Positions 37,666-46,446 of a DNA stretch of 64,000 nucleotides are shown here, one piece after another (position 1 is the stretch's first letter; every line of letters starts with the position of its first letter). Under the pieces are notes generated by a model. That model made no database searches. It was not told the DNA's origin and saw only the letters and a list, made by a program, of their open reading frames with translations. A program made the translations under genes and the position numbers. The stretch is from Prauserella marina (GTDB lineage Bacteria; Actinomycetota; Actinomycetes; Mycobacteriales; Pseudonocardiaceae), in contig NZ_CP016353.1 in NCBI RefSeq assembly GCF_002240355.1, positions 6,363,001-6,427,000 on the forward strand, read 5' to 3'.

Positions 37666-38787
37666 TCAGCCCCACACCCTCGCGGCCGTCTCCACGATGC
37701 GTTCCAGCTTGCGGATCTCCTGCTCTTCGGTGATGTCGTTGCCTTCCTCCGTCGAGGAGAAACCACACTGCGGAGAGAGACAAAGCTGGTCGATGTCGAC
37801 GTACTTCGCGGCCTGCTCGATGCGGCGTTCGAGCGAATCGACCGATTCCAGCTCGCCCCGCTTTGTCGTCACGAGACCGAGTACCACGTACTTGCCCTTC
37901 GGCACGTAACGCAGCGGTTCGAAACCACCAGAGCGCTCGTCGTCGAATTCGAGGAAGTAACCGTCCACATTCAACTCGTTGAAAAGGGCTTCCGCGACGA
38001 AGTCGTAGCTTCCCTCAGCCGCCCACGACGACCGGAAGTTGCCCCTGCACAGATGAGTCGTGATGGCCATGCCTTCCGGCTTCGCCGCGATGGCCGCGTT
38101 CATCGTCTTGATGTTGCGCAGGTGCAGCTTCTCGGGATCGAAACCCATCCTCGCGACGAGCTCGCGCTGCGCGGGGTCGTTGAGGTAGGCGAGGCTCGTG
38201 TCGTCCAGCTGTAGATACGTGCAGCCGAGTTCGCCGATCGCCTTGACCTCCTCGGCATACGCGGCACCGAGGTCGGCGAAGAAGTCCTCCAGATCGGGGT
38301 ACACCGTTTCGGCGACGGCCGACCTCCCGCCCCGGTAGTACACCATGCTCGGCGAGGGGATGGTCAATTTCGGCGTGACCCCTGGATCCACAATGGACTT
38401 CAGGTAGGCGAAGTGCTCGGCGAAAATCGGCGCACCGAGCCCGACCTTGCCGTCGACCTGTAGCCCTGGAGGGCTGAACTCCAGGTCACCGGCCGCGTTG
38501 TGGAACTTGACGTGCAGCCGTTCGTCGCTCTTCGAAACGCCTTCGAGCTGATAGATGAAGTCCATGTGCCACGAGGCTCTGCGGAATTCACCGTCCGTTG
38601 CCGACTGGAGGCCGACCTTGCGCTGAAGGTCGACGACGCCGCGGATGGCCTCGTCTTCCACCGCACGCAGTTCTTCCTTGCTGATCACCCCTTCCGCGGC
38701 TCGTTCCCTAGCCTCGTGCAGCGTGGGAGGCCGCAGCAGGCTGCCGACATGGTCCGCGCGAAATGGAGGGCTCGAACGCTGGGTCAT
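37666..38787 (-). CDS. MetE C-terminal-domain-like methyltransferase (YxjG type)
   Basis: Cobalamin-independent methionine synthase-like protein of 373 aa, carrying only the catalytic C-terminal barrel. N-terminal FRADHVGSLLRPPTLHEA, YLQLDDTSLAYL, zinc-type ligands in HLCRGNFRS and QLCLSPQCGFSST. ATG 38787. Single-domain forms use simpler methyl donors or act on other thiols than full MetE; the substrate here is unknown. Convergent with the potassium genes. Confidence 0.88.
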   Translation of the reverse strand: MTQRSSPPFRADHVGSLLRPPTLHEARERAAEGVISKEELRAVEDEAIRGVVDLQRKVGLQSATDGEFRRASWHMDFIYQLEGVSKSDERLHVKFHNAAGDLEFSPPGLQVDGKVGLGAPIFAEHFAYLKSIVDPGVTPKLTIPSPSMVYYRGGRSAVAETVYPDLEDFFADLGAAYAEEVKAIGELGCTYLQLDDTSLAYLNDPAQRELVARMGFDPEKLHLRNIKTMNAAIAAKPEGMAITTHLCRGNFRSSWAAEGSYDFVAEALFNELNVDGYFLEFDDERSGGFEPLRYVPKGKYVVLGLVTTKRGELESVDSLERRIEQAAKYVDIDQLCLSPQCGFSSTEEGNDITEEQEIRKLERIVETAARVWG

Positions 38788-38864
38788 CCACCGATCTTCA
38801 CACGCGAACTCGGCAGGGTTCAACAAGATGACGACGGCCTTCCATCGACCGGAATTTTCACTTG

Positions 38865-39485
38865 CTAGAGCAGACCTGCCTCATTGGCTTTGCTGATGGC
38901 CTCGACTCTGTTGCGGGCGCCGAGCTTGTGGAGCGCTGCCTGCAAATAGGTCTTCACGGTGTTGCGGGTCAGCCCGGTCGCCTCGGCGATCTCCGGATTC
39001 GTCTTTCCCCGCGCCGCATGGCGCAGCACCTCGTATTCCCTGCGGCTGAGCCCGCTACCCGCGAGCGCGGCCGACCGTTGCCGTTCCTCCGGCAGCACCC
39101 TCGGGTCGACGACCCGCTCACCGCCGAGCACCTTGCGCAGCGCGGCGGCCAGATCCATGCCGGCGACATCCTTCAGCAACGCGCCATCGGCACCCGCGTC
39201 CAGCGCGGCGACGACACCTTGATGGTCGCCGTGTGCCGTGAACACCACGATCTTGGCGGAGGCACGCACCTTGCGGAGCCCCGTGATCACCTCGGGCGCC
39301 AGCATGTCCGGCAATCGCAGATCGAGCAGCACCAGGTCGGGCCACAACTCGGCGGCACTGGTCATGGCCGCCCTTCCGCAATCGGCCGAGCCGACGACGA
39401 CAAGACCGGGATCCGACCGCAGCAGCGAGGTGACGCCGTCGCGCACGACGGGATGATCGTCGACGACGAGTACCTTCACCGTCAC
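38865..39485 (-). CDS. NarL/LuxR-family response regulator
   Basis: A 206-aa regulator. Receiver with VVDDHPVVRDGV, phospho-acceptor Asp55 in LVLLDLRLPD, and VVFTAHGDH; C-terminal LuxR HTH with LSRREYEVLRHAARGKTNPE and TGLTRNTVKTYLQAALHKL. GTG 39485 overlaps the kinase stop (GTGA); GTG 39479 is an alternative. Pair with the upstream kinase. Confidence 0.92.
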   Translation of the reverse strand: MTVKVLVVDDHPVVRDGVTSLLRSDPGLVVVGSADCGRAAMTSAAELWPDLVLLDLRLPDMLAPEVITGLRKVRASAKIVVFTAHGDHQGVVAALDAGADGALLKDVAGMDLAAALRKVLGGERVVDPRVLPEERQRSAALAGSGLSRREYEVLRHAARGKTNPEIAEATGLTRNTVKTYLQAALHKLGARNRVEAISKANEAGLL

Positions 39486-40666
39486 GTCAGCACATCCGGC
39501 AACCAGGCACGCAGTGTGCACCCGTCGTCGAGGTCGCGGACAAGGCTGACCTTGCCACCGAGCCTCGCCGCCCGCGCCGCGAGCGACCGCACTCCCATTC
39601 CCGTCCCCTCCGAGCGAATATCGGTTCCGGTGCCACCCGTGCCGTCGTCGGCCACGGCGAGCTGAACCCCCTGCTCGACGGGTCCGAAACTCACCACGAC
39701 AGAGCGGGCTTTCGCGTGTTTCTCCACATTGAGCAGCCCCTCCCTGACCACAGCGACCAGGAAGCCGGAACGTTCCCCGTCGAGGGCTGGAACCGGACCG
39801 AGCCGCACGAAACCGGCCGGAACCCCGGTACGCGACTCGAACGACCGCGCGCACTGGGCCAATTCGGCCTCAAGCGCCCGCTCGGGGCTCGCCGTCTCCG
39901 ACAGCGCGAGCAGCGACTCGCGCAGCGCGCCCGCCGCCGAGGAGACGTCGGATTCCAGCTTCCGTAGCCGCGGGTCGAGCGCCGGATTGTCCCTCGCGGC
40001 CTCCTGCAAGTCCCTGACCTGCGCCCCGATGGAGAACAACAACGCGCCGACCGAGTCGTGCAGCGCGTCGGCCATGCGCTGCCGTTCGGCTGTGACGGCA
40101 TCGGCCTTTCCCGACTCGGCGGTGCCGGCGATCCGCAACGCGGTCGCTGCCTGATCGGCCACCCTTTCCAGCCTCGCAACGGCGTCGTCACCGAACGCCG
40201 ACGGCCTTCGCATGGCCGCGTAGGCGACGGCGACGGTCTCCTGACCGCACCTGACGGGCACCGCGAGCATCGCGGCCATTCCCTCACCGCTGACGTGCGC
40301 GTCGAATTGGTGGGTGATCGTCGTCGAACTGACGTAGTCGCTCACCCGCACCGGCTTTCCCGAGGCGAGCACCCTGCCGCCGATGCCCTGACCACTGGGT
40401 ACGACGAGGTTGTTCAGCCGGTCGGTGCGCATTCCGGAAAGCCAGCGGATCATCGCGTTGTCGCCGTGCCCCGTGTCTTCGGCACCGATGTCGGCCACGA
40501 ATCCGGCGTCGGCGCCAACCGTCTGTCTGATCAGCCGCGCGGTGCCGCGCAGCGCGGCGGTCCGGTCGAGCACCGTCAGCAGTCCGTCGCGCTCGCGAAG
40601 CAGACCGTCGAGCGCGCTCGCCCGCTCGACGGCGACCTCCGCCGCTTTTCGCCGCCAGGCAGCCAT
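39482..40666 (-). CDS. Cytoplasmic GAF histidine kinase (NarL-partner type)
   Basis: A 394-aa kinase with no TM segment. GAF domain (about residues 35-180), HisKA_3 dimerisation with His203 in RMADALHDSVGALLFSIG, and HATPase with EGLLNVEKHAKA, DDGTGGTG and GMGVRSLAARAARLGG. GAF-first layout resembles redox/gas sensors, but heme ligands cannot be assigned. ATG 40666; the frame extends upstream without coding features. Coupled to the response regulator. Confidence 0.9.
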   Translation of the reverse strand: MAAWRRKAAEVAVERASALDGLLRERDGLLTVLDRTAALRGTARLIRQTVGADAGFVADIGAEDTGHGDNAMIRWLSGMRTDRLNNLVVPSGQGIGGRVLASGKPVRVSDYVSSTTITHQFDAHVSGEGMAAMLAVPVRCGQETVAVAYAAMRRPSAFGDDAVARLERVADQAATALRIAGTAESGKADAVTAERQRMADALHDSVGALLFSIGAQVRDLQEAARDNPALDPRLRKLESDVSSAAGALRESLLALSETASPERALEAELAQCARSFESRTGVPAGFVRLGPVPALDGERSGFLVAVVREGLLNVEKHAKARSVVVSFGPVEQGVQLAVADDGTGGTGTDIRSEGTGMGVRSLAARAARLGGKVSLVRDLDDGCTLRAWLPDVLT

Positions 40667-40741
40667 CCGGCCATGATAGGTCGGTACCGCCACCGTTCCA
40701 CCCGTGGGACGGAGCACCGTCCACGACGGAGAGGAACCGCG

Positions 40742-41458
40742 ATGCGTGAGCACGTACGAGCACTGCTCGACTCCATCGACGACCGGCAAGCCGACCTCAC
40801 GAGCGCAGCCACATTGCTGCTCGACACGGTGACCGAGGGTGGCATCGTCCACGCGGCGGGGGCCGGTCACTCGTTGCTGATGGTGGGCGAACTGTTCTAC
40901 CGGGCCGGAGGTCTCGCTCCGGTGCGTCCACTGTGGGATCACGAGGTTTTTCCGCTCAACGGCGCGCTGCGCAGTTCGGCGGTCGAACGCGAGCAAGGAC
41001 GTGGCGCGGCGGTACTCGCGGGCGCCGAGGTGTCGCCGCCCGACGTCGTGATCGTGTTCTCGACGAGCGGGCGTAATCCCTACCCTGTCGAAATCGCCGA
41101 GCAGGCAAGGGCTCGCGGAGTCGCCGTCATCGCGGTCACGTCGCGTTCCGCTTCGGCGAAGGCGAGCGCCCGCAGCGCGACGACGGTGGCCGACCACGCG
41201 ACCGTCGTGCTCGACAGCGGGGTCCCGCCCGGGGATGTCGGCTACCCTCCGCACGCACCGCGAACCGCGGCGACCTCGACGATCGCCTGCGCCTACCTGT
41301 GGACGATGCTGCTTGCCGAACTCGACGATCTCGCCCGAGCACACGGAGTCCGGCTGCCGAGGTGGACGAGTTCCAACGTGCCTGGCGGCGATGAACACAA
41401 CGCCGAACTCGTCGAGCGCTACCGGCTGCGCATTCCCGAACTCGGCGCGGAAATCTGA
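40742..41458 (+). CDS. SIS-domain phosphosugar-binding protein
   Basis: A 238-aa SIS protein. Motifs GGIVHAAGAGHSLLMVGELF and the phosphate-binding VFSTSGRNPYPVEIA are typical of sugar isomerase domains; ATSTIACAYLWTMLLAEL follows. ATG 40742 with GGAGAGG ahead. Resembles the UPF0309/SIS_2 group. Convergent with the transketolase gene seven bases away; it may isomerise a sugar phosphate in the same pathway, which is inference. Confidence 0.85.
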   Translation: MREHVRALLDSIDDRQADLTSAATLLLDTVTEGGIVHAAGAGHSLLMVGELFYRAGGLAPVRPLWDHEVFPLNGALRSSAVEREQGRGAAVLAGAEVSPPDVVIVFSTSGRNPYPVEIAEQARARGVAVIAVTSRSASAKASARSATTVADHATVVLDSGVPPGDVGYPPHAPRTAATSTIACAYLWTMLLAELDDLARAHGVRLPRWTSSNVPGGDEHNAELVERYRLRIPELGAEI

Positions 41459-41465
41459 GCTACGT

Positions 41466-43319
41466 TCAGCTCTCCAGCATTCCGCGTGCGGCATCCGCGA
41501 TCGCGGCCGCGTCGATTCCCGCGTGCTGCAACTGTTCGGCGGGCGAGCCGGAACCGGGCAGCGCGAGCACACCGAGCCTGCCCAGCCTCGGTACGGCCGT
41601 CGAGTGACCGACCGCCTCGGCGACGGCATCGCCGATGCCGCCCTGCGGCCAGTGGTCCTCGACGGTGAGCAGGCAGCCGGTGTCCGCTGCCGCCTGCTGC
41701 AACGTGGCGACGTCGACCGGCTTGACGGAGTAGAGGTCGATGACCCTCGCCGCGATGCCGTCCTCGGCGAGGCGGTCGGCCGCCGTGATCGCCTCGGGCA
41801 CCGTGACTCCCGCAGCCACGAGGGTCAGCTCGTCACCCGGCGAAGAGCGCAGTATCTTGCTGCCGCCGATGGGAAAGTGCTCACCCTCCGGGTAGAGCAC
41901 CGGTGTCTCGCCCCGGGTCGTGCGCAGGTAGCTGATGCCACCCCTGTCCGCCATGGCTGCCGTCAGCCACGCCGCCTGGTTCGCGTCGCACGGGCACAAC
42001 ACCGTGCTCCGCCACAGCGCGCGGAAGAACGCGACGTCGCCGAGCCCCATCTGCGAAGGCCCGTCCCTTCCGATCGAGACACCGGCGTGCGAACCGACTA
42101 CGCACAGGTGAGCACCACTGACCGCGGCCATGCGGAGGAAATCTGCCGCCCTGCTCAGGAAGGCCGCGAACGTGCACACGTAGGGAATCCAGCCCTGCAC
42201 CTGCATCCCGACGGCCGCCGCGACGAGCTGCTGCTCGGCGATGTAGCACTCGAAGAACCGCTCGGGGTGGGCGTCGCGGAAGTACCCCGCCCTCGTCGAA
42301 TCGCCAACGTCGCCGTCGAGCACGACGACATCGCTCCTCGCACCGCCGAGCGCGGTCAGCGCCTCGCCGAACCCCGTCCGCGTCGCCACCGCCTCACCTT
42401 CCGGGTACGTGGGTAACACCAACCGCCCGACCTCGGGCAGCCTCGGTTGCGCGATGACGCTCGGAGCGGCGACCTCGATGCGCAGCGACCTCTGCCCTCC
42501 CAGTTCGGCGATCGCATCAGCCTCGTCAGGAAGCGGCTTGCCGTGCGCGCCTTCCGCGTCCTCGACGGCGGCGACGCCCTTGCCTTTCCTGGTGCGCGCG
42601 AGTATCGCGGTCGGCGCCCCGGTCGTCTCAGCCTCGGCGAGCGCGCGATCGATCTGACCGATGTCGTGACCGTCGATTTCGATGGTGTGCCAGCCGAATG
42701 CCGCGATGCGCCTCGCGTAGGCGGCGGTGTCCCAGCCGTGCCTCGTCGGCCCCGTCTGCCCGAGCCGGTTGACGTCGACGATCGCGGTGAGCGCACCCAG
42801 TTCTTCGTGACCGGCGTGTTCGAACGCCTCCCACATGGAACCCTCGGCCAGTTCGCCGTCACCGCACAGCACCCACACGCGGTAGCCGAGCCGGTCGAGG
42901 TCACGGCCCGTGAGCGCCAGTCCGACACCGATGGGCAACCCCTGGCCCAGCGAACCGGTAGCCACGTCGACCCACGGCAGCTGTGGCGTCGGATGGCCCT
43001 CCAGCCTGCTACCCGCCTCGCGGAAGCTCAGCAGTTCGTCGTCGGAGATCGCGCCTGCCGCGACGTACATGGCGTACAGCAGCGGAGAAGCGTGCCCCTT
43101 CGAGAAGATCAGGTGATCGTTGCCGGGATTCCTGCTCGCCGCGAAGTCGTAGTGCAGGTGGTTGGCCAGCAGAACCGCCATCAGGTCGGCCGCCGACATC
43201 GCCGAGGTCGGATGCCCCGAACCCGCTGCCGCCGCCGCCCTGACGGCGTCCACTCTGAGCTGCTGGCCGAGCTCGGTCAGCGCCGCGATCCGTGAGGAAT
43301 CCAGTGTTGCCACCGGCAT
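41466..43319 (-). CDS. Transketolase, short (about 620-aa) type
   Basis: Thiamine-diphosphate transfer of two-carbon units between sugar phosphates. 617 aa in one chain: SGHPTSAMSAADL (34-), IFSKGHASPLLYAMY, TPP/Mg motif GDGELAEGSMWEAFEHAG (153-), central catalytic Glu in YIAEQQLVAAAVG, SHAGVSIGRDGPSQMGLGD, and a C-terminal third. Length and spacing match the metazoan-like short transketolases, not the roughly 670-700-aa form of the main bacterial pathway. ATG 43319 follows GAGG. The longer frame upstream is repeat DNA. Confidence 0.92.
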   Translation of the reverse strand: MPVATLDSSRIAALTELGQQLRVDAVRAAAAAGSGHPTSAMSAADLMAVLLANHLHYDFAASRNPGNDHLIFSKGHASPLLYAMYVAAGAISDDELLSFREAGSRLEGHPTPQLPWVDVATGSLGQGLPIGVGLALTGRDLDRLGYRVWVLCGDGELAEGSMWEAFEHAGHEELGALTAIVDVNRLGQTGPTRHGWDTAAYARRIAAFGWHTIEIDGHDIGQIDRALAEAETTGAPTAILARTRKGKGVAAVEDAEGAHGKPLPDEADAIAELGGQRSLRIEVAAPSVIAQPRLPEVGRLVLPTYPEGEAVATRTGFGEALTALGGARSDVVVLDGDVGDSTRAGYFRDAHPERFFECYIAEQQLVAAAVGMQVQGWIPYVCTFAAFLSRAADFLRMAAVSGAHLCVVGSHAGVSIGRDGPSQMGLGDVAFFRALWRSTVLCPCDANQAAWLTAAMADRGGISYLRTTRGETPVLYPEGEHFPIGGSKILRSSPGDELTLVAAGVTVPEAITAADRLAEDGIAARVIDLYSVKPVDVATLQQAAADTGCLLTVEDHWPQGGIGDAVAEAVGHSTAVPRLGRLGVLALPGSGSPAEQLQHAGIDAAAIADAARGMLES

Positions 43320-43491
43320 GAAAGGTCCTCTTCCCTCGGTTCGTGCGGTTGCCGTCCGTGCGGCTTTCGCGGTGCGGGCGCCCCACGTCGACACAGCCAT
43401 GATCCGACCGCCGAATACCCGTTGGTACCGGGCACAAACCGGCCCTCGGTCACGGGGCGCATCGCCGGTTCCGGAGGCCGGGGCTCGAATG

Positions 43492-43589
43492 CGCATCTCG
43501 CGAACCCGAGCGCGGATCTCGACGACCTGAGTGCGCATCTCGGCAGCCTGAGTGCAGAACTCGGCGACCTGGACGGGGGACTCGCGCGG
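43492..43589 (-). repeat. 21-bp repeat array C (four units)
   Basis: Units start at 43492, 43513, 43534 and 43555 (CGGATCTCGACGACCTGAGTG form), followed by GGGGACTCGCGCGG. Lies in the 277-base gap between the transketolase start and an SDR stop. The rest of the gap (43320-43491) shows no gene. Confidence 0.9.
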
Positions 43590-43596
43590 GCCTCGG

Positions 43597-44448
43597 CTAC
43601 GCGGCTTCGCGCGCTTCTCCGGCATCCCCGCGCAGCCGGCGCTCCCTCTTCGTGATGGCTTGCGCCGCACGGAGGGTGAAGTTCGGGGCGAACCTCGCCG
43701 CCAGCCACTGCATCCGCGCACGCCGGGGCGCGACGATGACCGCCTTGTCCCTCGCGAGGCCACGAAGAACGTCCTCGGCGAGCGCAGCGGCGGGATACAT
43801 CCGGCCTCCCGCCGTGCGCAGGAACGCGGCTCGCACGTCGGTGACCTCCGTACTCGGAATCGCGGGAAGATCACCGGGGATCCCGCGCTCGTAAATGGGC
43901 GTCTCGATGACACCAGGGCACACGACGCTCACGGAGACTCCCCGGTCGGCTGCCTCGGCTCGCAGGCTGAGCGAAAGCCCGACGACACCGAACTTGCTTG
44001 CCGCGTAAGGAGTCGCGAGCGGTTCCGGGATGAGCCCTCCTACCGAAGCGACGTTGACGATGTGCCCGAACCCCTGTCGCACCATGAGCGGATACGCGGC
44101 GCACACACCGTGCACCACGCCGCGCAGGTTGACGTCGATGGTGCGGTCCCAGTGCGCGACGACCAGTTCCTCCGCGTCTCCGCCCATGCCGATGCCCGCG
44201 TTGTTGAAGAGGAAATCGAGTCTGCCGTGCTCTTCGGCGGTCGAGTTCACCAGGTCGTCGACCGAGGATGCGCTGGTCACGTCGACTCCGCGACCGAAAG
44301 CGCTGCCCCGCAAGCCCCGGGCAACGGAACCGGCTGCCTCCGCGTCGAGGTCGGCGACGACAACGTTCACACCGCGCGCGGCGAGCGCGGTGCACAGCGC
44401 CTTTCCTATTCCCGAGGCTCCTCCAGTCACGATGGCGACTTTGCCCAC
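43597..44448 (-). CDS. Short-chain dehydrogenase/reductase
   Basis: NAD(P)-dependent SDR of 283 aa. GKVAIVTGGASGIGKALC, NNAGIGMGG, catalytic Ser in NVASVGGL and YAASKFGVVGL. The start is GTG 44448, behind GAGGAGGGA; the ATG-based frame at 44481 lacks a ribosome site. The extended C-terminus (KAVIVAPRRARMQWLAARF) is typical of actinobacterial SDRs of this size. Substrate unknown. Confidence 0.9.
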   Translation of the reverse strand: MGKVAIVTGGASGIGKALCTALAARGVNVVVADLDAEAAGSVARGLRGSAFGRGVDVTSASSVDDLVNSTAEEHGRLDFLFNNAGIGMGGDAEELVVAHWDRTIDVNLRGVVHGVCAAYPLMVRQGFGHIVNVASVGGLIPEPLATPYAASKFGVVGLSLSLRAEAADRGVSVSVVCPGVIETPIYERGIPGDLPAIPSTEVTDVRAAFLRTAGGRMYPAAALAEDVLRGLARDKAVIVAPRRARMQWLAARFAPNFTLRAAQAITKRERRLRGDAGEAREAA

Positions 44449-44509
44449 GTTCCCTCCTCGTCTGTTGAATTCCGGCCTCAAGTATGGCGCGGAAAGCTAA
44501 GGTCCCGAT

Positions 44510-45124
44510 ATGTCCTCCGCGTCCCTTCCACCCATCGTCGAATTGAGATCATCGGACAAAACGAAGCGGGGGCTCGCCATCGGCCTCGCCGTCGGCGGCG
44601 TCGCGCTTGTGGCGGCAACCGTTCTCCGGCTCGGCACTGTCGGCCTTTACGCCACCGTCCCGCTTTTCCTCGCGATCTTCATTCCGGTGACGCTGCACGT
44701 CCTGCGACTGCGCGTAGTACTGACTCACACCCAGGTCGGCAAAGCCGGAATGCTCGGAAAACTCAAGATGCATCAGCGCGCCGACGTCAACTCGGCGCTC
44801 CGGGTGGTCTTTCCTCCTCCGCCGAGGGGGCGGCACGGGCCGGTACCCACCACCTTCCTCGTAGACCACCACGGCTTCCCACTGCTCCGGTTGCGAGACA
44901 ACGACTTCGGCCAGACCAGGGTGGACGAGTTCGTCAACGCGCTCGGCATCAAGGTGCACGCCTATCCGGGAATCATGACGATGAGCGAGTTCAACGAGCG
45001 GCATCCCGACTACCTCGCTTATTGGGAGCGCAAGCCCACCACGCTGGGACTGTTCATCGGCTGTGGACTCGTCGTGGCGATCGTCGCGGGGGCGGCGATC
45101 GCCACGATCGCCATCCAAATGTGA
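44510..45124 (+). CDS. Membrane protein, unknown function
   Basis: A 204-aa protein with two close N-terminal TM helices (about residues 21-38 and 45-64), a cytoplasmic or PH-like beta-rich middle (VLTHTQVGKAGMLGKLKM, TTFLVDHHGFPLLRL) and a C-terminal TM helix (LFIGCGLVVAIVAGAAIATI). ATG 44510. Not recognised; divergent from the SDR. The following 104 bases to the next gene show nothing. Confidence 0.72.
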   Translation: MSSASLPPIVELRSSDKTKRGLAIGLAVGGVALVAATVLRLGTVGLYATVPLFLAIFIPVTLHVLRLRVVLTHTQVGKAGMLGKLKMHQRADVNSALRVVFPPPPRGRHGPVPTTFLVDHHGFPLLRLRDNDFGQTRVDEFVNALGIKVHAYPGIMTMSEFNERHPDYLAYWERKPTTLGLFIGCGLVVAIVAGAAIATIAIQM

Positions 45125-45228
45125 AACCGATAATGAAACCAGGTTTTTACGGGGACTCCTCGAATCCCTGCCAGCACACCGAGTAATGTGAACAAACACC
45201 AGCACGCCTGACCCGGGGACGTGACGCG

Positions 45229-46059
45229 ATGACGCGGACAGACGACCAGGCCCGCTCGGGGATCGGCATCGATCCGGGCAAGGCCAGTGTCGCCGGCGTC
45301 TACGACGCGCTGCTGGGCGGCAAGTACAACTACGCGGTCGACCGCGTCGTGCGCGACGCGATGCTCGACGTGGTCCCCGGGTTCGACACGGTGATCCGCG
45401 ACGATCGTGCCTGGCTTGCCAGGGTGACGCGATTCCTCGTCGGCGTCGGTATCGAACAGATCGTCGACTGCGCCTGCGGACTACCGGCGGCCGAGAACAC
45501 CCACGACGTCGCGCTGCGCCGCAACGGTGACGCGAAGACGGTGTACGTCGACAGCGACCCCGTCGTCGCCGCACACGGCAAGGCGTGGCTTGAGGACAAG
45601 CAGCACGCGTTCTTCGGCGAATGCGCCATCACCGAGCCGGAGAAGTTGCTCGGCAAGGGGGCCGTGGCCCGCCACCTCGACCTCTCCCAGCCGATCGGGC
45701 TGCTGTTCGTCTCCGCGCTGCACCACGTGCCCGACGCGACAGATCCGGTCGCGCTGATGCACGCCTACGTCGACGCGCTGCCCAGTGGCAGCTATCTGGC
45801 CATCACCCACTTCCTCGACCCCGAGGACGGCGGCGAGCTTTCGGACCTCGCCCGCAGGCTGCAAAAGGTCACCGCCGAAGGAACGATGGGCTCGGGCTGG
45901 TTCAGAACGCGAGAGCGGATCGAGGCACTGTTCGCCGAGCTGCCGCTCATCGCGCCCGGCCTCACCTTCCTGCCGAGGTGGTGGCCGGACGGTCCAGCCA
46001 TGTCTCCACTGCTGCCCGCCCAGCGCCTGATGCTGGGCGGAGTAGCCCGCAAGCCGTGA
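45229..46059 (+). CDS. SAM-dependent methyltransferase, DUF574 family
   Basis: A 276-aa protein of the actinobacterial DUF574 (Methyltransf_19) family. IDPGKASVAGVYDALLGGKYNY at the N-terminus is diagnostic; IVDCACGLPAAENTHDV is the SAM motif I (here with Cys and Leu in place of the usual Gly-rich Ser-Gly), VYVDSDPVVAAHG is motif II, and LLFVSALHHVPD follows. ATG 45229. Substrate unknown; many such genes are present per genome. Confidence 0.88.
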   Translation: MTRTDDQARSGIGIDPGKASVAGVYDALLGGKYNYAVDRVVRDAMLDVVPGFDTVIRDDRAWLARVTRFLVGVGIEQIVDCACGLPAAENTHDVALRRNGDAKTVYVDSDPVVAAHGKAWLEDKQHAFFGECAITEPEKLLGKGAVARHLDLSQPIGLLFVSALHHVPDATDPVALMHAYVDALPSGSYLAITHFLDPEDGGELSDLARRLQKVTAEGTMGSGWFRTRERIEALFAELPLIAPGLTFLPRWWPDGPAMSPLLPAQRLMLGGVARKP

Positions 46060-46125
46060 CACTGGGTCACCAACGGAGGCGACCCGGCGCCCGAGGGCGA
46101 GCATCGACCCTGTACGCTCTCTCGC

Positions 46126-46215
46126 GGAGGATTGGCCGAGCGGCCTAAGGCGCACGATTGGAAATCGTGTTGGGTGTAACAGCCCTCACGGGTTCGAATC
46201 CCGTATCCTCCGCCA
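46126..46215 (+). tRNA. tRNA-Ser (GGA anticodon)
   Basis: Acceptor GGAGGAT / ATCCTCC, G discriminator and encoded CCA (46213-46215). Anticodon GGA at 46160-46162 in stem ACGATT...AATCGT, a long variable arm typical of class II tRNA, and T loop GGTTCGAATCC. Anticodon GGA reads UCC/UCU. Confidence 0.95.
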
Positions 46216-46217
46216 GC

Positions 46218-46257
46218 CGAAACGCCGGGCTCCCTTTACGAGGAGCCCGGCGTTTCG
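46218..46257 (+). terminator. Terminator after tRNA-Ser
   Basis: Perfect 16-bp stem CGAAACGCCGGGCTCC / GGAGCCCGGCGTTTCG with an 8-base loop, three bases past the tRNA CCA. Confidence 0.85.
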
Positions 46258-46276
46258 TCGTTCGGAGACCGGAGTG

Positions 46277-46444
46277 CCAGGGCGGGTCTGATGAAACTCT
46301 GCCGTGCGAGCGGGGATCAGCGTGGTTCCTCGCAAGGCGGAGGAAACGTCCTCGTACCGGGTTGTACTCGGGCTTTCCGACAACGCGGCGAGGGGCCACG
46401 CTGGCCCCGCGCGGCAGGCTACGGGTTCGTCAGACCCGCCCCAG
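46277..46444. repeat. Candidate MITE-like element
   Basis: GGCGGGTCTGA (46281-46291) is repeated inverted as TCAGACCCGCC (46430-46440), and CCAG flanks both ends (46277-46280 and 46441-46444) as a possible 4-bp target duplication. Inside is a 7-bp hairpin GGGGCCA/TGGCCCC (46392-46408). No ORF. Chance cannot be excluded. Confidence 0.4.
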
Positions 46445-46446
46445 TC

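Noticed and set aside
43320-43913. Long N-terminal extension of the transketolase frame
   Set aside because: Family N-terminus and ribosome site are at ATG 43319; upstream is repeat array C and the end of an SDR gene.
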